A DNA stretch of 64,000 bases from Tilletia caries (taxonomy: Eukaryota > Basidiomycota > Exobasidiomycetes > Tilletiales > Tilletiaceae), in contig JALUTQ010000004.1 in the NCBI GenBank assembly GCA_032718865.1, forward strand, positions 1,488,001-1,552,000. Direction: 5' to 3'. Under the pieces are notes generated by a model. It was not told the DNA's origin. It searched no databases and saw nothing but the letters and a program-made list of their open reading frames with translations. Within the stretch, counting starts at the first letter, position 1, and each line of letters begins with the position of its first letter. Made by a program: the position numbers and the translations under genes. Shown in pieces: positions 50,474 to 61,245 of the stretch.

Positions 50474-53400
50474 CTAGGGGTGCACACCATTCGTCTTGAC
50501 CAAGCCGTTCGTCGCCTTCCCGTACACTGCCTTGCTGATTTGCCAGTCACCAAAGCGACGCGCTGCCATACCGATCGCCCAGATCGTGAAGGAGAACTTG
50601 AAGTTCGGGTATGAGATGGCACCTGGTACGTGAAAAGGGCATCAGTATGTGATCGACAACCGTGTCCAACAGGTCTCGCAAGCCAAACTCACAGTTTCTG
50701 AGCGAGGCGAGCAATGTAGGCAAAAGTAGAGATTCGATAAGTACTGCTCTCCTTGATTGAATGCGCGAATGTTCCTTTCTGCTCACCGGTTGAAGATGCC
50801 TTCAATGAGCTCCTGATTCCATGACCCGTCGGCCTGCTGGCGGCTCACGATGAGCTCAACACCTCGCTTGATAGGAGTTGGGTCCGGGTACCGAGCATGC
50901 AGAAGAGCAATGACGGCAAACGCAGTCTGGACGACTTGCGATTCGTCGGAGTTCACCCACTGCCCGGTGACATTGGCCTGTGAGTCAGTCCAAGAAAAAG
51001 GAGAAAGGCGTCCCAGACGATTAGCAGAAGGGGAAGTTGATCAACGTCCCCTTGACCCAACACACACCATGTACGTCTCCCCCCATCCGCCATCGTCCAT
51101 CTGCTTGTTCAACAAGAAGGAACATGCGCGCTGGACCGCCTCACAGGCGTCGTAGTGGTATCCGGCCTCGCCCAACGACTCCAGGGCGAACATCATGGCG
51201 TAGGTGAAGCAAATGCCCCAACTGCCGAACCAGGAGCCATCCGCTCGTTGTGCCTTGAAGATATACCTGACCGCCCGTTCCACGCAGCGGCTGTAGTGAG
51301 AGTGGAAGGGGAAGTCAGAAACTTGAGCTGCAGACGGCCTCGACCTCAGCAACAGAACTTACTCAATGTCTTTGGATCGGTAGTCATCGATCGCCTTGAA
51401 CTTCATCAGGGATGTGACCACAGAGGTTGTGCCTGATGGTGGAGAAAAGGTGCGACGTTGTGAGCATTCAGCCAGGAATGATCAAGTCAAAGTAATGCAT
51501 GCTCACATTCAGGGTAGTCATACTCGATCATGATGTCACCTATCAAGAGCATGGTCAAGGATTAGCACGCGCTGAAGTGGTTATGTTGCACTGTTAGCAA
51601 GGAAATCCTTACCAAAGACTTCGGCTGGGTTGATCCACTCCAAGACGGCTGGTGATTCCAAGCGGCAGCATAATCAGTAACACATCCACGAAGGGACAAC
51701 TCGACTAAAGCCGCGAGCTCACCCGGTCCATTGATGGTCTCGTAACTGGCGAATCCGCCGCTAGGATTTTGCATCGACAGAAGTAGATCGACCGAGTCGC
51801 GCAACCTCTCAGTGGAAATCTTTTTCTCCAAACTGCGGCAGAAAGGCGTAAGTCGATGACAGGGAATCCGACCGAGCCTAAAGAGAAAACTCACGCGCCT
51901 GAAGATTGCAGCAAGATTACCGCCTTCAACCCCTCGGCTGTGCAGTCGCTGACGGTGTAGCCCTGCTCCTTGGTGCTGAAAGGCCACGCACCCTTTGTGG
52001 CGAAGCGATAGCAGGAGTCGTGGTGTCTTGGGTTGTCCCGAATCTGGCACTTATCGAGCCAGTCAAGTATCTTGTTCGCGGGCTTTTTGCACGTTCGCAT
52101 CCTTCAGCAAATCCGCATCCGCCAAGGCTTGGGCGATGAAGGAGGTGTCTGCAGGTGAAGAGAGAGGGTAAGGCTGCGAATGTTCGTTGCTCCTACAGGA
52201 AGCACCGGAGAGACTCACCCCAAAGCTGACTACCGTTAGTACCAGTCATCATCAGTCCCTCTGACCCCAGCCACAAGAAGTCCTTCAGCTTCTCCCGGTG
52301 AATTTTTCATGATTTCTTCGCCCCGGGTACCCGGCTTTTCGCCCTCCTGCGCCCAGCGAACAACGAAGTTGAGCATTTTGTTGACAGGACCAACACCTTG
52401 ATACCCCGTGTTCTCGTCCTCTTCGACGACGAGCCGGTATGCTTCTCGTAGACCGGCGTTGCGGATGAAGGAACCAGGACCGCGAGCACAGCATGATTCG
52501 TACCCGCCCAACACACCCATGAGTGCCTTGAGGACGGAGGTGTGTGGATAGAAGGTGTCGATTTCTGCGACATTGCCGCGCTGTGAAGGCCAGTGAATGG
52601 AGTCGTAAGGCTGTACGTATAGCTCTTGTCTTAATGATTCGATGAGAGGATCAAGAGGTGCCCTGAACCGTTTGCCGTAGAGCCATCCCATGGGAATGTA
52701 GACCATGCGGGTATGGATCCACCATCGCCAAGGGTGAATAGGGACCCATTTGGGCAGGAGCCTGTGCACAAGCCATAAGAGAGTTCAGAAGGAATGAAGC
52801 TTCTGAGGGGAAAATTGGAGTAACTGGAGGCATTGATCTCACCATAGTTCTGGAGGAATCGGGTTCAGCCCCTCCCAGTCGTAGCAGTTGAGGAGGGAAA
52901 GCCAGAGCTTGCCCCAAGATGGAATCCCGGCTGCACCGCCGAGCTTGTGGAGGTGCGCACGCGCTCTAGCAGCGACGGGATGTTCTGCGTCCATACCGAG
53001 AATGCGGCAGACAACATAGTTGAGGGCGGTGCCGAAGACTGTGCTAACGCCTTCGATATGAATGCCCCAGCCGTTGTCCTCTACGTTAACCCGGTGGGCA
53101 AGGTAGCGGAGAATCTCGATACGCCATTCGTCTGGGATAGGTGTACCCGTCACATACATGCCGATGATGAGGCCGGGGAGAAGGAACATGGGTCCGCCAT
53201 ATTCGCCCGCGAAATGTCCGTCGGGCGACTGGATTTTGGAGTAGAATGACCATCCGTTTCGAGCGGCCTCGAGAGGCGACTTTGCCACAGGTAGCGCAGG
53301 GGGCAGACTACCGCACTCAAAGGACAAAGAGTTGAGCATAGCGATACATATTCTAAGCTCCCGGAACGACATCCACTCACCGTCTTCAGTCCCGACCAGT

Positions 53401-53554
53401 ACTTGTCTTCGTCGGACTGGGGCCAGCGGGCGGCCTCCTCATCGTCGCGAAGGTAGATCCAGACATGGCGACCGCCTTCTTCGCCGCTGCGCAGACGCCA
53501 GCGCGCCGGGTCGGTCCGAGGCATCGAAGCTGGGTCAAAAGCGTTCGAATCCAT
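50474..53554 (-). CDS. ERG7: lanosterol synthase (oxidosqualene cyclase)
   Basis: Cyclises 2,3-oxidosqualene to lanosterol in ergosterol synthesis, on the ER membrane and lipid droplets. Many exons from ATG 53554 to TAG 50474-50476. Family landmarks in order: [70 protein letters not shown] block ([18 protein letters not shown]), the catalytic-acid motif [13 protein letters not shown] repeats [12 protein letters not shown] and [19 protein letters not shown] and DGGWGETY, and the C-terminal [16 protein letters not shown]. Ends [29 protein letters not shown] at 53645-53654 (minus-strand TTTATAAATA) is a likely TATA box about 90 bp upstream. Confidence 0.95.
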
Positions 53555-53782
53555 TGTGTCTGAGGAAGAGCGCGGCCGTCAGTAATGGGGCAACGGGGAG
53601 GGTGAAGGTCAGCCCAAACGACTCGCTCACTCAGGCGACGAGGGTTTATAAATAGCTTCTCTCGCGGCTGGCTTCACACACTCTCTGCCTCGCGGTTGGC
53701 TCTGACTCTGACTCTGACTCGCGCGAAGGGTGTCAGAGATCTTTCATCTTCCCACCTTGAGTCCAACACCTTCCCCCCGCGC

Positions 53783-55063
53783 TAGTCTGGTCACACCAGA
53801 CCGTCGACGCACGTGATGACAGGACAGATCCCGTGGTGACGGTCTGGACGCATTCGACCCGTTTTACTTAGTAAGTGGCCCGCTTTTTTACTAAGTGAGT
53901 TTTGAAATGAGACAAACGTCCTTTTGCTACCTCGACAAGCTGGGAAACAGCGTGCACGGGCCACCGTACACCAATTTTTTTTCACCTCATCTCTGTGCAG
54001 ATGGGCGTCTGACACGGTCCACGCGACGCGAAGCTGCCCGCCGCCACCTGCGCTGCCCAGTACTTATCCCTGGTAAAAGCGCTCCAGGAGGTTTCCACGT
54101 GGAAAAATTGACTTTTCTTTTCTCCCCTCACCTGCTATGGACGCAAAGCAACACCACCAGCCCTGCTACACCGCCAACCTTTTTAAATGGTCTAGGGAGG
54201 GTGGCGAGCCTGAGAGGGTCTGAAGACTGTCAGTGAGCGGTATCTGAAGTCTTCTAGACCCCTTTTTCAAAAGAGTCTCTATAGTATTTTGCCAAAATAA
54301 TCTTCAGACCCTCCCTGAGAGGGTCATGAGAGTGTCCTGCACATGGGAAGGTCCTCAAAGCTTCCAAGGCGGAGGATCGTGGGACTCTCCTAAGCAAATG
54401 AGGATCCTAATATGGTCCAGATGAAGACCCACAGGGACCACTCAACTCTAAGAAGCCCCAGAACGGCGCGATTCACCTGCTGCCGCGTCGTGGAGATGTT
54501 GAGTGTGTTGTGGGTGCAGTATATATTGTCGCAGTGGGAGTTACAGCATTGTGTGAAAGTCACGATAGCGCAGTGGTTAGAGGGTCTGATGCGAGAATGC
54601 AAGGTCTCGTGTTCGATCCCCGATCCAGTCAAGGAATATTTTTTTAAACAATTTTTGTCACGTATGACCACCTCCCAGGATATTTCGGGTCAGAGGGTCT
54701 CAGTCGCGGGCAGGAGTGGCTACATGGAGGGTCCATCTGTGAGACCCTCTCACGACATTTATGTGAAGGGTCCCCAGGCCCTTACGATAGGTCGGCGGTG
54801 TACTTATCGAACAGAGATCCGAAGCCTGGAGATGATTCTTACTGTGCCTGGCTATGCTCTTGCGAAGTTTCGTCTGCGTACGTGTGTGTCAAGTGATGCG
54901 GTTGGTGTGCAAAGTTGGGCTTCAAGTGGGGTTGACTGCAAAAATTGCGAGCACTTACTATCAAAATCGGGTCGAATGCGGCCAGACCGCCACCGCGGCG
55001 ACAGTTCTGATAAGCGCGTGGAGGTGACTCTTTGATCACCGCCGGTCTGGTGTGATCAGACTA
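53783..55063. mobile_element. Mutator-type inverted-repeat element without transposase
   Basis: 1281 bp with long imperfect inverted ends (about 100 bp, starting TAGTCTG(G/A)TCACACCAGACC) and a 10-bp target duplication CCCCCCGCGC (53773-53782, 55064-55073). The terminal duplication length suits Mutator-type elements. The interior has several copies of GAGGGTCT/AGACCCTC that form hairpins (54215-54320) and a tRNA-like segment at 54565. No transposase. Confidence 0.7.
54565..54640 (+). repeat. tRNA-like (possible SINE head) segment
   Basis: Contains an A-box-like TAGCGCAGTGG (54568 on) and, about 45 nt later, a B-box GTGTTCGATCC followed by an A/T-rich stretch with a T7 run. The arms do not fold into a proper tRNA (D stem and acceptor stem mismatch), so this is a tRNA relic or a SINE head and not a functional tRNA gene. 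Confidence 0.4.
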
Positions 55064-55250
55064 CCCCCCGCGCTCGCACCTCCGCTCACCACGGAGCATT
55101 TCTTGCTGAGGTAAGCACAGTTCTTCGCAACGATTCATTTCATTTCGCTACCACTTTGCTCGATGCTCACGACCTCGCTGCTCGCCTCGCTGCTTTGGTT
55201 TGACCTTCATCCCCCTCTTAAGCCGAGGCAAGCACACGCCTGGCGGTGTC

Positions 55251-58204
55251 ATGTCGGTGAAAGACTCTCAGACGATTCTGATCGCAGCGTCGGCCAACCG
55301 CGCCTCCTTTGTGGCCGACTCTGGCCTGATCTCTGCGTCGCCTCAGTGCATCGTCGCATATGCCTCGCACAAGTCGATCGCGATATGGTCGCAGCCTCTT
55401 GTAAGCTTACAGTTGATTGCGCCCGAGATTAAATGCGCCGCGAGCTGACAAGTTTTGACTTCTGTCCTGGCCGCAGGATGCACCCCATTCAGGCGCCGCC
55501 AAGCTCCTTCCCACTGGCTTCCGAGCTGAAATCACAGTGCTCCAGGCCGCTCAGCGTTCGAAGCAATCTGGCGATGCATCAGAGCCAGCAGATCAGCGCC
55601 GGATAGCATTCCTGCTTACTGGCTCGCGAGCTGGTGAGCTTGCTATCCTGCGCCCGGACTCCTCCTCGGGCAACTGGACGAACGTCACATGGCCCGCGGA
55701 ACCCAGAGCAGCGCATACAGCTACTGTTACCACGGTCTGCGCTGTCGAGGAGAATCCTGGAAGTGGAGTTTTCCTGGTCGCAACCGGTAGCGCCGATGGA
55801 TGTATCAAGATCTGGCGGATTCATGCGCCCTCTCCGCCCTCAGTCGAGCAACAGTGGACCGTTTCGCTCGTCCAGACCATTTCCGCAGAGCTGAAGGGTG
55901 CGCTGCCTTTGTGCATTCAGCTTCACAGGTTACCGTCCAAGGATGGATCGACTGCATTCCTGATGGCCCTCGCTTTGACCAAGAGCCATATTCAGCTCTG
56001 GACTTTCGATAGTTCCGCGTCGCCTTCAACATCCACCCGGCCTCCCTTTACCTTCGCTCTCCAGCTGTCCGGCCACGAAGACTGGGTGCGAGCTCTTGCA
56101 ATCGCCAAGGTTTCTGATTCTGAGCTCATTCTCGCCTCGGGCGGGCAAGACAATTATGTCCGACTCTGGCGTATTGCGCGACACACCGATGTGTCTGCCA
56201 GCATGGAGCCAGTATCTGGCACCAAGACATCAACTGATGACTACATCGAAAAACTCATGCGCAAAATTGAGCTGGGCGATGAGGGACAAGATGACACGGG
56301 ATCATTGACCGCATCCAACGCTGTGCAACCCTCCTCCCTGGCGGCCAACAGCCGCGCGTTTGCGATAGGGTCGGGCCCTGAGAGGCAGATCTGGGTAGTC
56401 ACCATGGATGCACTTTTGGTAGGACACGACGGGTGGATCACGAGCTTACGCTGGCACCCAACATTCGCAAAAGCGGGTGCGTCCGATTTTCAGCCTGCGG
56501 CTTTACTTTCCACCTCAGCGGACAATTCCGTCATCGTCTGGGCCCCTGCTGCCACCTCACCAGATATCTACGTCGACCTGGCTTCAAAGGATGCTGCCTC
56601 CTCTATTTGGGCCCCGCAGCAGCGCTTTGGCGAGCTAGGAGGCGGAACGAGTCTGGGCTTTTATGGTGGACTCTGGGTCTCCCCCTCTACACCCTACGTT
56701 GCTCAAGATACGGGCTCATCCGGGATCAGCTCACCTCTCGGCATTTTCTGCCATGCATTTAACGGGGCGACCCGCTTGTGGGCACCAGGTACAGACTCTG
56801 GTGGAAGCCGCCGATGGGCCCCAAGAAATGCCATCACCGGCCATCTTGGCCCTTGCAAGAGCCTAAGTTGGGATCCGACCGGCTGTATGCTACTGTCTTG
56901 CGGGTAAGCTCGATTTGGGACCTCCTTGCGCTCAAATCCGCACTGACTCGAGAGTATGACTGTCTTTCCATAGGTCTGACCGGACTACCCGTCTGCACGC
57001 GAGATTCAGAGACTCGCAGGCCTCTGCGTCAGCCTCGTCATACACTTGGCACGAGCTCGCCCGGCCGCAGACACACGGCTACGACCTGAATAGTGTCGCA
57101 TGGATCGACCAGTGGAGCTTTGCCAGTGCAGCAGATGAGAAAGTGGTCCGCGTTTTCACAGCACCGGCCGGCTTCGTGCAAAGTATCAAAGCCGCCGGTG
57201 GTCTTGACGGTGCAGAGAACGAGTCGAGTCTGCCGGACACCGCTCCTATCGGTGCAAGTGTGCCGCCCCTGGGATTGTCCAATCGCGCGATCTTTGACAC
57301 TTCGGTCGGTCTAGAGGATGGGCCAAACGAGTCTGGCCAACCCATTGGGACTGCAACGACCTCTGTGGCCGATGTCTTTAAGTCTCCTCCGAACGAAGAC
57401 GAACTATATGTTTCGACCTTATGGCCCGAACTCGACAAATTGTACGGCCACGGATACGAACTATTCACGCTTGGAACAAGTCATCCAAATCAACCTGATT
57501 CAAACGGACTGCGAAGCAAAGGTGGATATGTCGCCAGCTCATGCAAGGCAAACAGTGTAGAGCACGCCGTGATCAGAATACACGACCGCGAGAGGAACTG
57601 GAAGGAACTCGCGCAGCTTCCCGGACACAAGCTCAGCATCACTCGGATCCGATTCCATCCCGGCGGAGCGGGCTACGAGCCCAATCGATTCGTTCTCAGC
57701 ACAGGGCGAGATCGAAGCTGGCATTTGCATGAGCTAATCGCCTCGGAGCAGCCCGCTCAATCGCAGAGCAACCTCAGCTGGCGGCTCGTCGCTTCCCAAC
57801 AGGCTCATTCACGCATTATCTGGGACTGTGCCTGGAGCCAGGACGGGTCCCTATTCGCCACCGGTTCGCGAGACAAGACAGTCAAGGTGTGGGCATTGAG
57901 TAGCGCAGGTAGTCCCAACACAAGCATAGGGCTTCTCGCAACACTCAAGCTCGAAACGGCATGCACCAGCGTCACCTTTGGTCCTGAGAACCTTCTCGCG
58001 GTGGGTACTGAAGGTGGCAGCATCCATCTTTTCGCAGCAGGAGACGAGGAAAAGACACAATGGCAGACGCAGCAGACTCTGTCCGATGTCCATTCCGAAG
58101 CGGTCCAGGAGCTCGCTTTCCGTCCCGGCCACTGCTCAGACGGATTGCTCTTAGCCAGCGCCGGCGACGATGGTGCTGTACGCATCTTCCAAATCACACA
58201 ATGA
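55251..58204 (+). CDS. ELP2: Elongator complex subunit 2
   Basis: WD40 scaffold of Elongator (Elp123), which installs the cm5-type modification on wobble uridines of tRNA in the cytoplasm. Exons 55251-55400, 55477-56903 and 56974-58204 give 935 residues, within the range for fungal Elp2. Two WD40 propellers are visible: VFLVATGSADGCIKIWRI, LSGHEDWVRALAIAKVSD, ILASGGQDNYVRLWRIA, GHDGWITSLRWHP with LSTSADNSVIVWAP, GHLGPCKSLSWDPTGCMLLS, then GHKLSITRIRFHPGG, SRIIWDCAWSQDGSLFATGS with RDKTVKVWAL, and LLASAGDDGAVRIFQI. Its stop is only 47 bp from that of the convergent ProRS gene, so the 3' UTRs must overlap. Confidence 0.95.
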
Positions 58205-58251
58205 ACGAAAGTCCTTTGTGAAGATGTTATGATTGCAGTCATCTTGAACTG

Positions 58252-60693
58252 TCAGGTCAAGGGCACAGACACAGTCTGCTTGCCTGCTTCTCTGACCTCG
58301 ACTTCGCCGGTATTCTGCCAGTGCTTGCCAATGATGACAACCTGTGAACTGCCTATGAGGTCGGCATCTTTGAGCTTGGCACCGAGCGAGACATTGGGCC
58401 GATCGTCTATCAGCACGTCCGATTCCTGCAAAACTTGGCCCGCATCTCGATCCGGCTGAAGAACGCTGGTTGTGAGTTTCTTTATCAGGAGACCCACTGC
58501 TTCCTCCTTCTCCGGAGTCATCGGCGTCGATACCACGATGATAGCCCTGAAAGGAGCTACAGAAGGCGGCCACAGCAATCCGGAAGACTGGGCGTGCTTG
58601 TTCTCATCTCTGGCCTGTTGTGTCAGGTCGAACGCAGCGACGGCACGCTGAGCGAGAATGCCCACCAGTCGCGTGACACCGATACCATAACATCCCATCT
58701 GGAAGGGCTGTCGTCCCGAAGGTTTCGCGTTTTGACCGGTGGCGTTCTGGTTAGCCACGGGGGCGAATCCGACCTCCAATGCGTCCGAGTACCGAGTACC
58801 GAGCAGGAAAGTGTGTCCCACCTCTACCGCGCGATGTTGCACTAAAGTCCCTTGACCGCAAGATGCGCAGGTGTCGCCTTCTTCTGCAACCCGAAGATCG
58901 ACGTTCCGTATCGGGAGCTGTGCGGCACAGGGCAATTCTGAGTTCGCTCGAAGTTGGTTGGGAAAGAAGTCGGCCAGTTGCGGCTGTACTTCTTCGATAG
59001 GAGGTACTGACGGAGTTTTGGAAGAGTAGGCGAGTACGGCTCGCTGGACGGCTTCTTCGATCTCCTCTGGCTCCAGACTGCTACATGCCTTGTCAAGAAG
59101 TATGTCGAGCGATGTAAAGCGCACCAAAGGGCCCTCGGGTCGTTCGACCCAGTCCCATTCCGATGCAGCTCTCTGTTCGGGCCTTGTATCTGACCACAGA
59201 TGCACAGCATTTACGCCAAGGGGAATGCTGTCCGCCACGGCTTTGGACACCTTGATCTCGTTGAGCTCGTCGTTTTTACGTACTACAACGGCATGGAGAG
59301 TTCCACCGGTAACCATGTCAGTCGCACCCTTCCCGACCGAAGTTGGCGCTGGTCCGAATAGATGCACCTGTACTTCTTCGGCTCCGTGGGGAAGTGACTT
59401 GGCCTTGGAAGGGAGGGAGATGGCACGTTCGACGTTGGCTGCGTACGTGCATGCAGATGTGTTGCTACAGGAGAGCAAGTGATCTTCGCCTGCAGCATCC
59501 TCCATGTGATACTCGTGGGAGCGATGCCCGCCGATGGCACCTGTGTCTGCTTCAGCGGCCTTCCATCCGTTCCATAGATATTCTGTTGATGGTGAACCCG
59601 TACGGCAAAGAAGCCGGTCAAAGATGCGCGAATATGCGGCCCGGACTTGTTCATAGGTAGCCGCAGCATCTTCCAGAGACGCGTCGAAGGTGTATAGGTC
59701 TTTCATCAGGAACGCTCGAGTTCGAAGAAGTCCCGACCTTGGGCGAGGCTCGTCACGATGTTTGGTGGCTGTGGTCATGATTCAATGTTGTCAATGCTCC
59801 CAAGTTTGAGAATATATGCTCGTGAGACGACACTCACTGACTTGAAAGACACGGACGGGAAGGGCCCTGCCGCTGTGAACGTCGTCCGAAACGAGTCGTG
59901 TAACTTCCTCCTCATGGGTCGGACCTAACAGGTATTCGGAACCTCTGCGATCTTGAAGACGATAAAGCTATGCAATTCAAGACGCTCAGTGATGAGTCCC
60001 AGTCATCCATACGAAACATTCAGTCCACATTCCTACTCACCTCGCTGCCCATCGTCGTCCACCTCCCGGTCTTACGCCATAGGGATGAGCTGAGGAGGGT
60101 GGGCATTTCAATTCGGCTGGCGCCAATCTATAGGTAAGAATGCCAGGTTAGTTCGTCATATTGGCCGCGTGCTTGGGAGGGAAACACATACCGCTTCCAT
60201 CTCCTCCTCGATGATTCTTTGGATTTTGGTCACAATGCGCAATCCCAGTGGTAGGAGGGTATATACGCCGGAAGATGACTACTGTACAGAGAGAGGGAAA
60301 TCGTGAGCAATCGCTTGCAAGTCGGATACGGCATGCTGCGAGTACGTACCTGGCGAATGTAGCCGCCTCGCAGCAAGAGATTCAAAGATTGCTCAGCGGG
60401 CTCATGCAAAGGCGAGTCGAGAGTGCCCTTTGATGGGCCCGCCTGTTGAGCCGCCCTCAATGTTGGCATGAAGAGCGTCGATAGCCGCACAGCAGCTGCC
60501 TGTAAGGACAGAATATGGATCAGCAAGGCGTAGGGGCATGCAGCACCCAATCAGACAAGCCCACCTGCGTTGCCGTCGTCGCGAGCAGTCTGATGCATGA
60601 TGGAGACCTTTTTCGTGGGAAAGCTGCATAGGAGCCAGCTGTGACTCGCGATGCGCCGCGCATCACCGCCGCGGCGCGCGAGGGGGCCAGCAT
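58252..60693 (-). CDS. mitochondrial prolyl-tRNA synthetase
   Basis: Charges mitochondrial tRNA-Pro; bacterial-type class II synthetase, nuclear encoded. The first exon encodes a mitochondrial presequence (SRAAAVMRGASRVTAGSYAA, Arg/Ala/Ser-rich, few acids) and splices at GTGGGC. Later exons give LHEPAEQSLNLLLRGGYIRQ, YTLLPLGLRIVTKIQRIIEE, MPTLLSSSLWRKTGRW, LGPTHEEEVTRLVSDDVHS and, in the last exon (from about 59780), RSGLLRTRAFLMKDLYTF (motif 2 region), a large insert typical of bacterial-type ProRS (VVRKNDELNEIKVSKAV) and motif 3 QMGCYGIGVTRLVGILAQ. The C-terminal anticodon-binding domain ends at stop 58252-58254. Start ATG 60693 was chosen for the presequence; an in-frame ATG at 60789 is possible. 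Confidence 0.92.
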
Positions 60694-61245
60694 CTGGTTG
60701 AGACTGACGCGTATGCTGGGAGAGCAGCGCAGGGCGGAAGGAGTGAGCGAGTGAGATGCGAGCCGAAAGGGGACCGGGACCTGATTCATGTCATGTTAAG
60801 TGCATGTGTTGCTCTCTTCGTCCTCCCCGTCTTCCCCGTCCACGACACGCCCGGCCCTCTTCGTCATCCATTCCCAACTTCCTCCTCTTCAGCCCCGAAT
60901 CACCGCACCTTCCCTGAACACCCGCGCCCTCACGATCCTTTGATATCATACTTGCGCTCCCGGGCCGTCGACTACAAGCCGCGGCGCGCTGCAGCATTCA
61001 CCGGTGTCTCGGTCCAGAAGACAGGAACATTTCAGTTTCACCTCGCGCGGATCAGTGCAATCCCGCATCGCAGCGGAAGAAATCCCAGCTACCACGTCAA
61101 GCGTGGAAGCCGCCCAGCAGGGAGTGCTTCCGACCATTCTTCCACAGGTACGACCTGTCTTCGAAACGCGCGTCAATCGCCTCGCCAGGTGCTTATTCCG
61201 ACCTCCCACAGTATCGACACCGGCACGCCGTAGAACAGCAGCAAC
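60694..61245. promoter_or_regulatory. divergent promoter between ProRS and kinesin-3
   Basis: 552 bp with no supported gene. Short open frames here are 5' leader shadows. No clear TATA box; C/T-rich stretches at 60830-60900 on the kinesin side are typical of fungal promoters. Confidence 0.5.

Noticed and set aside
54565..54640. Functional tRNA gene
   Set aside because: A-box and B-box are present but D and acceptor stems do not pair.
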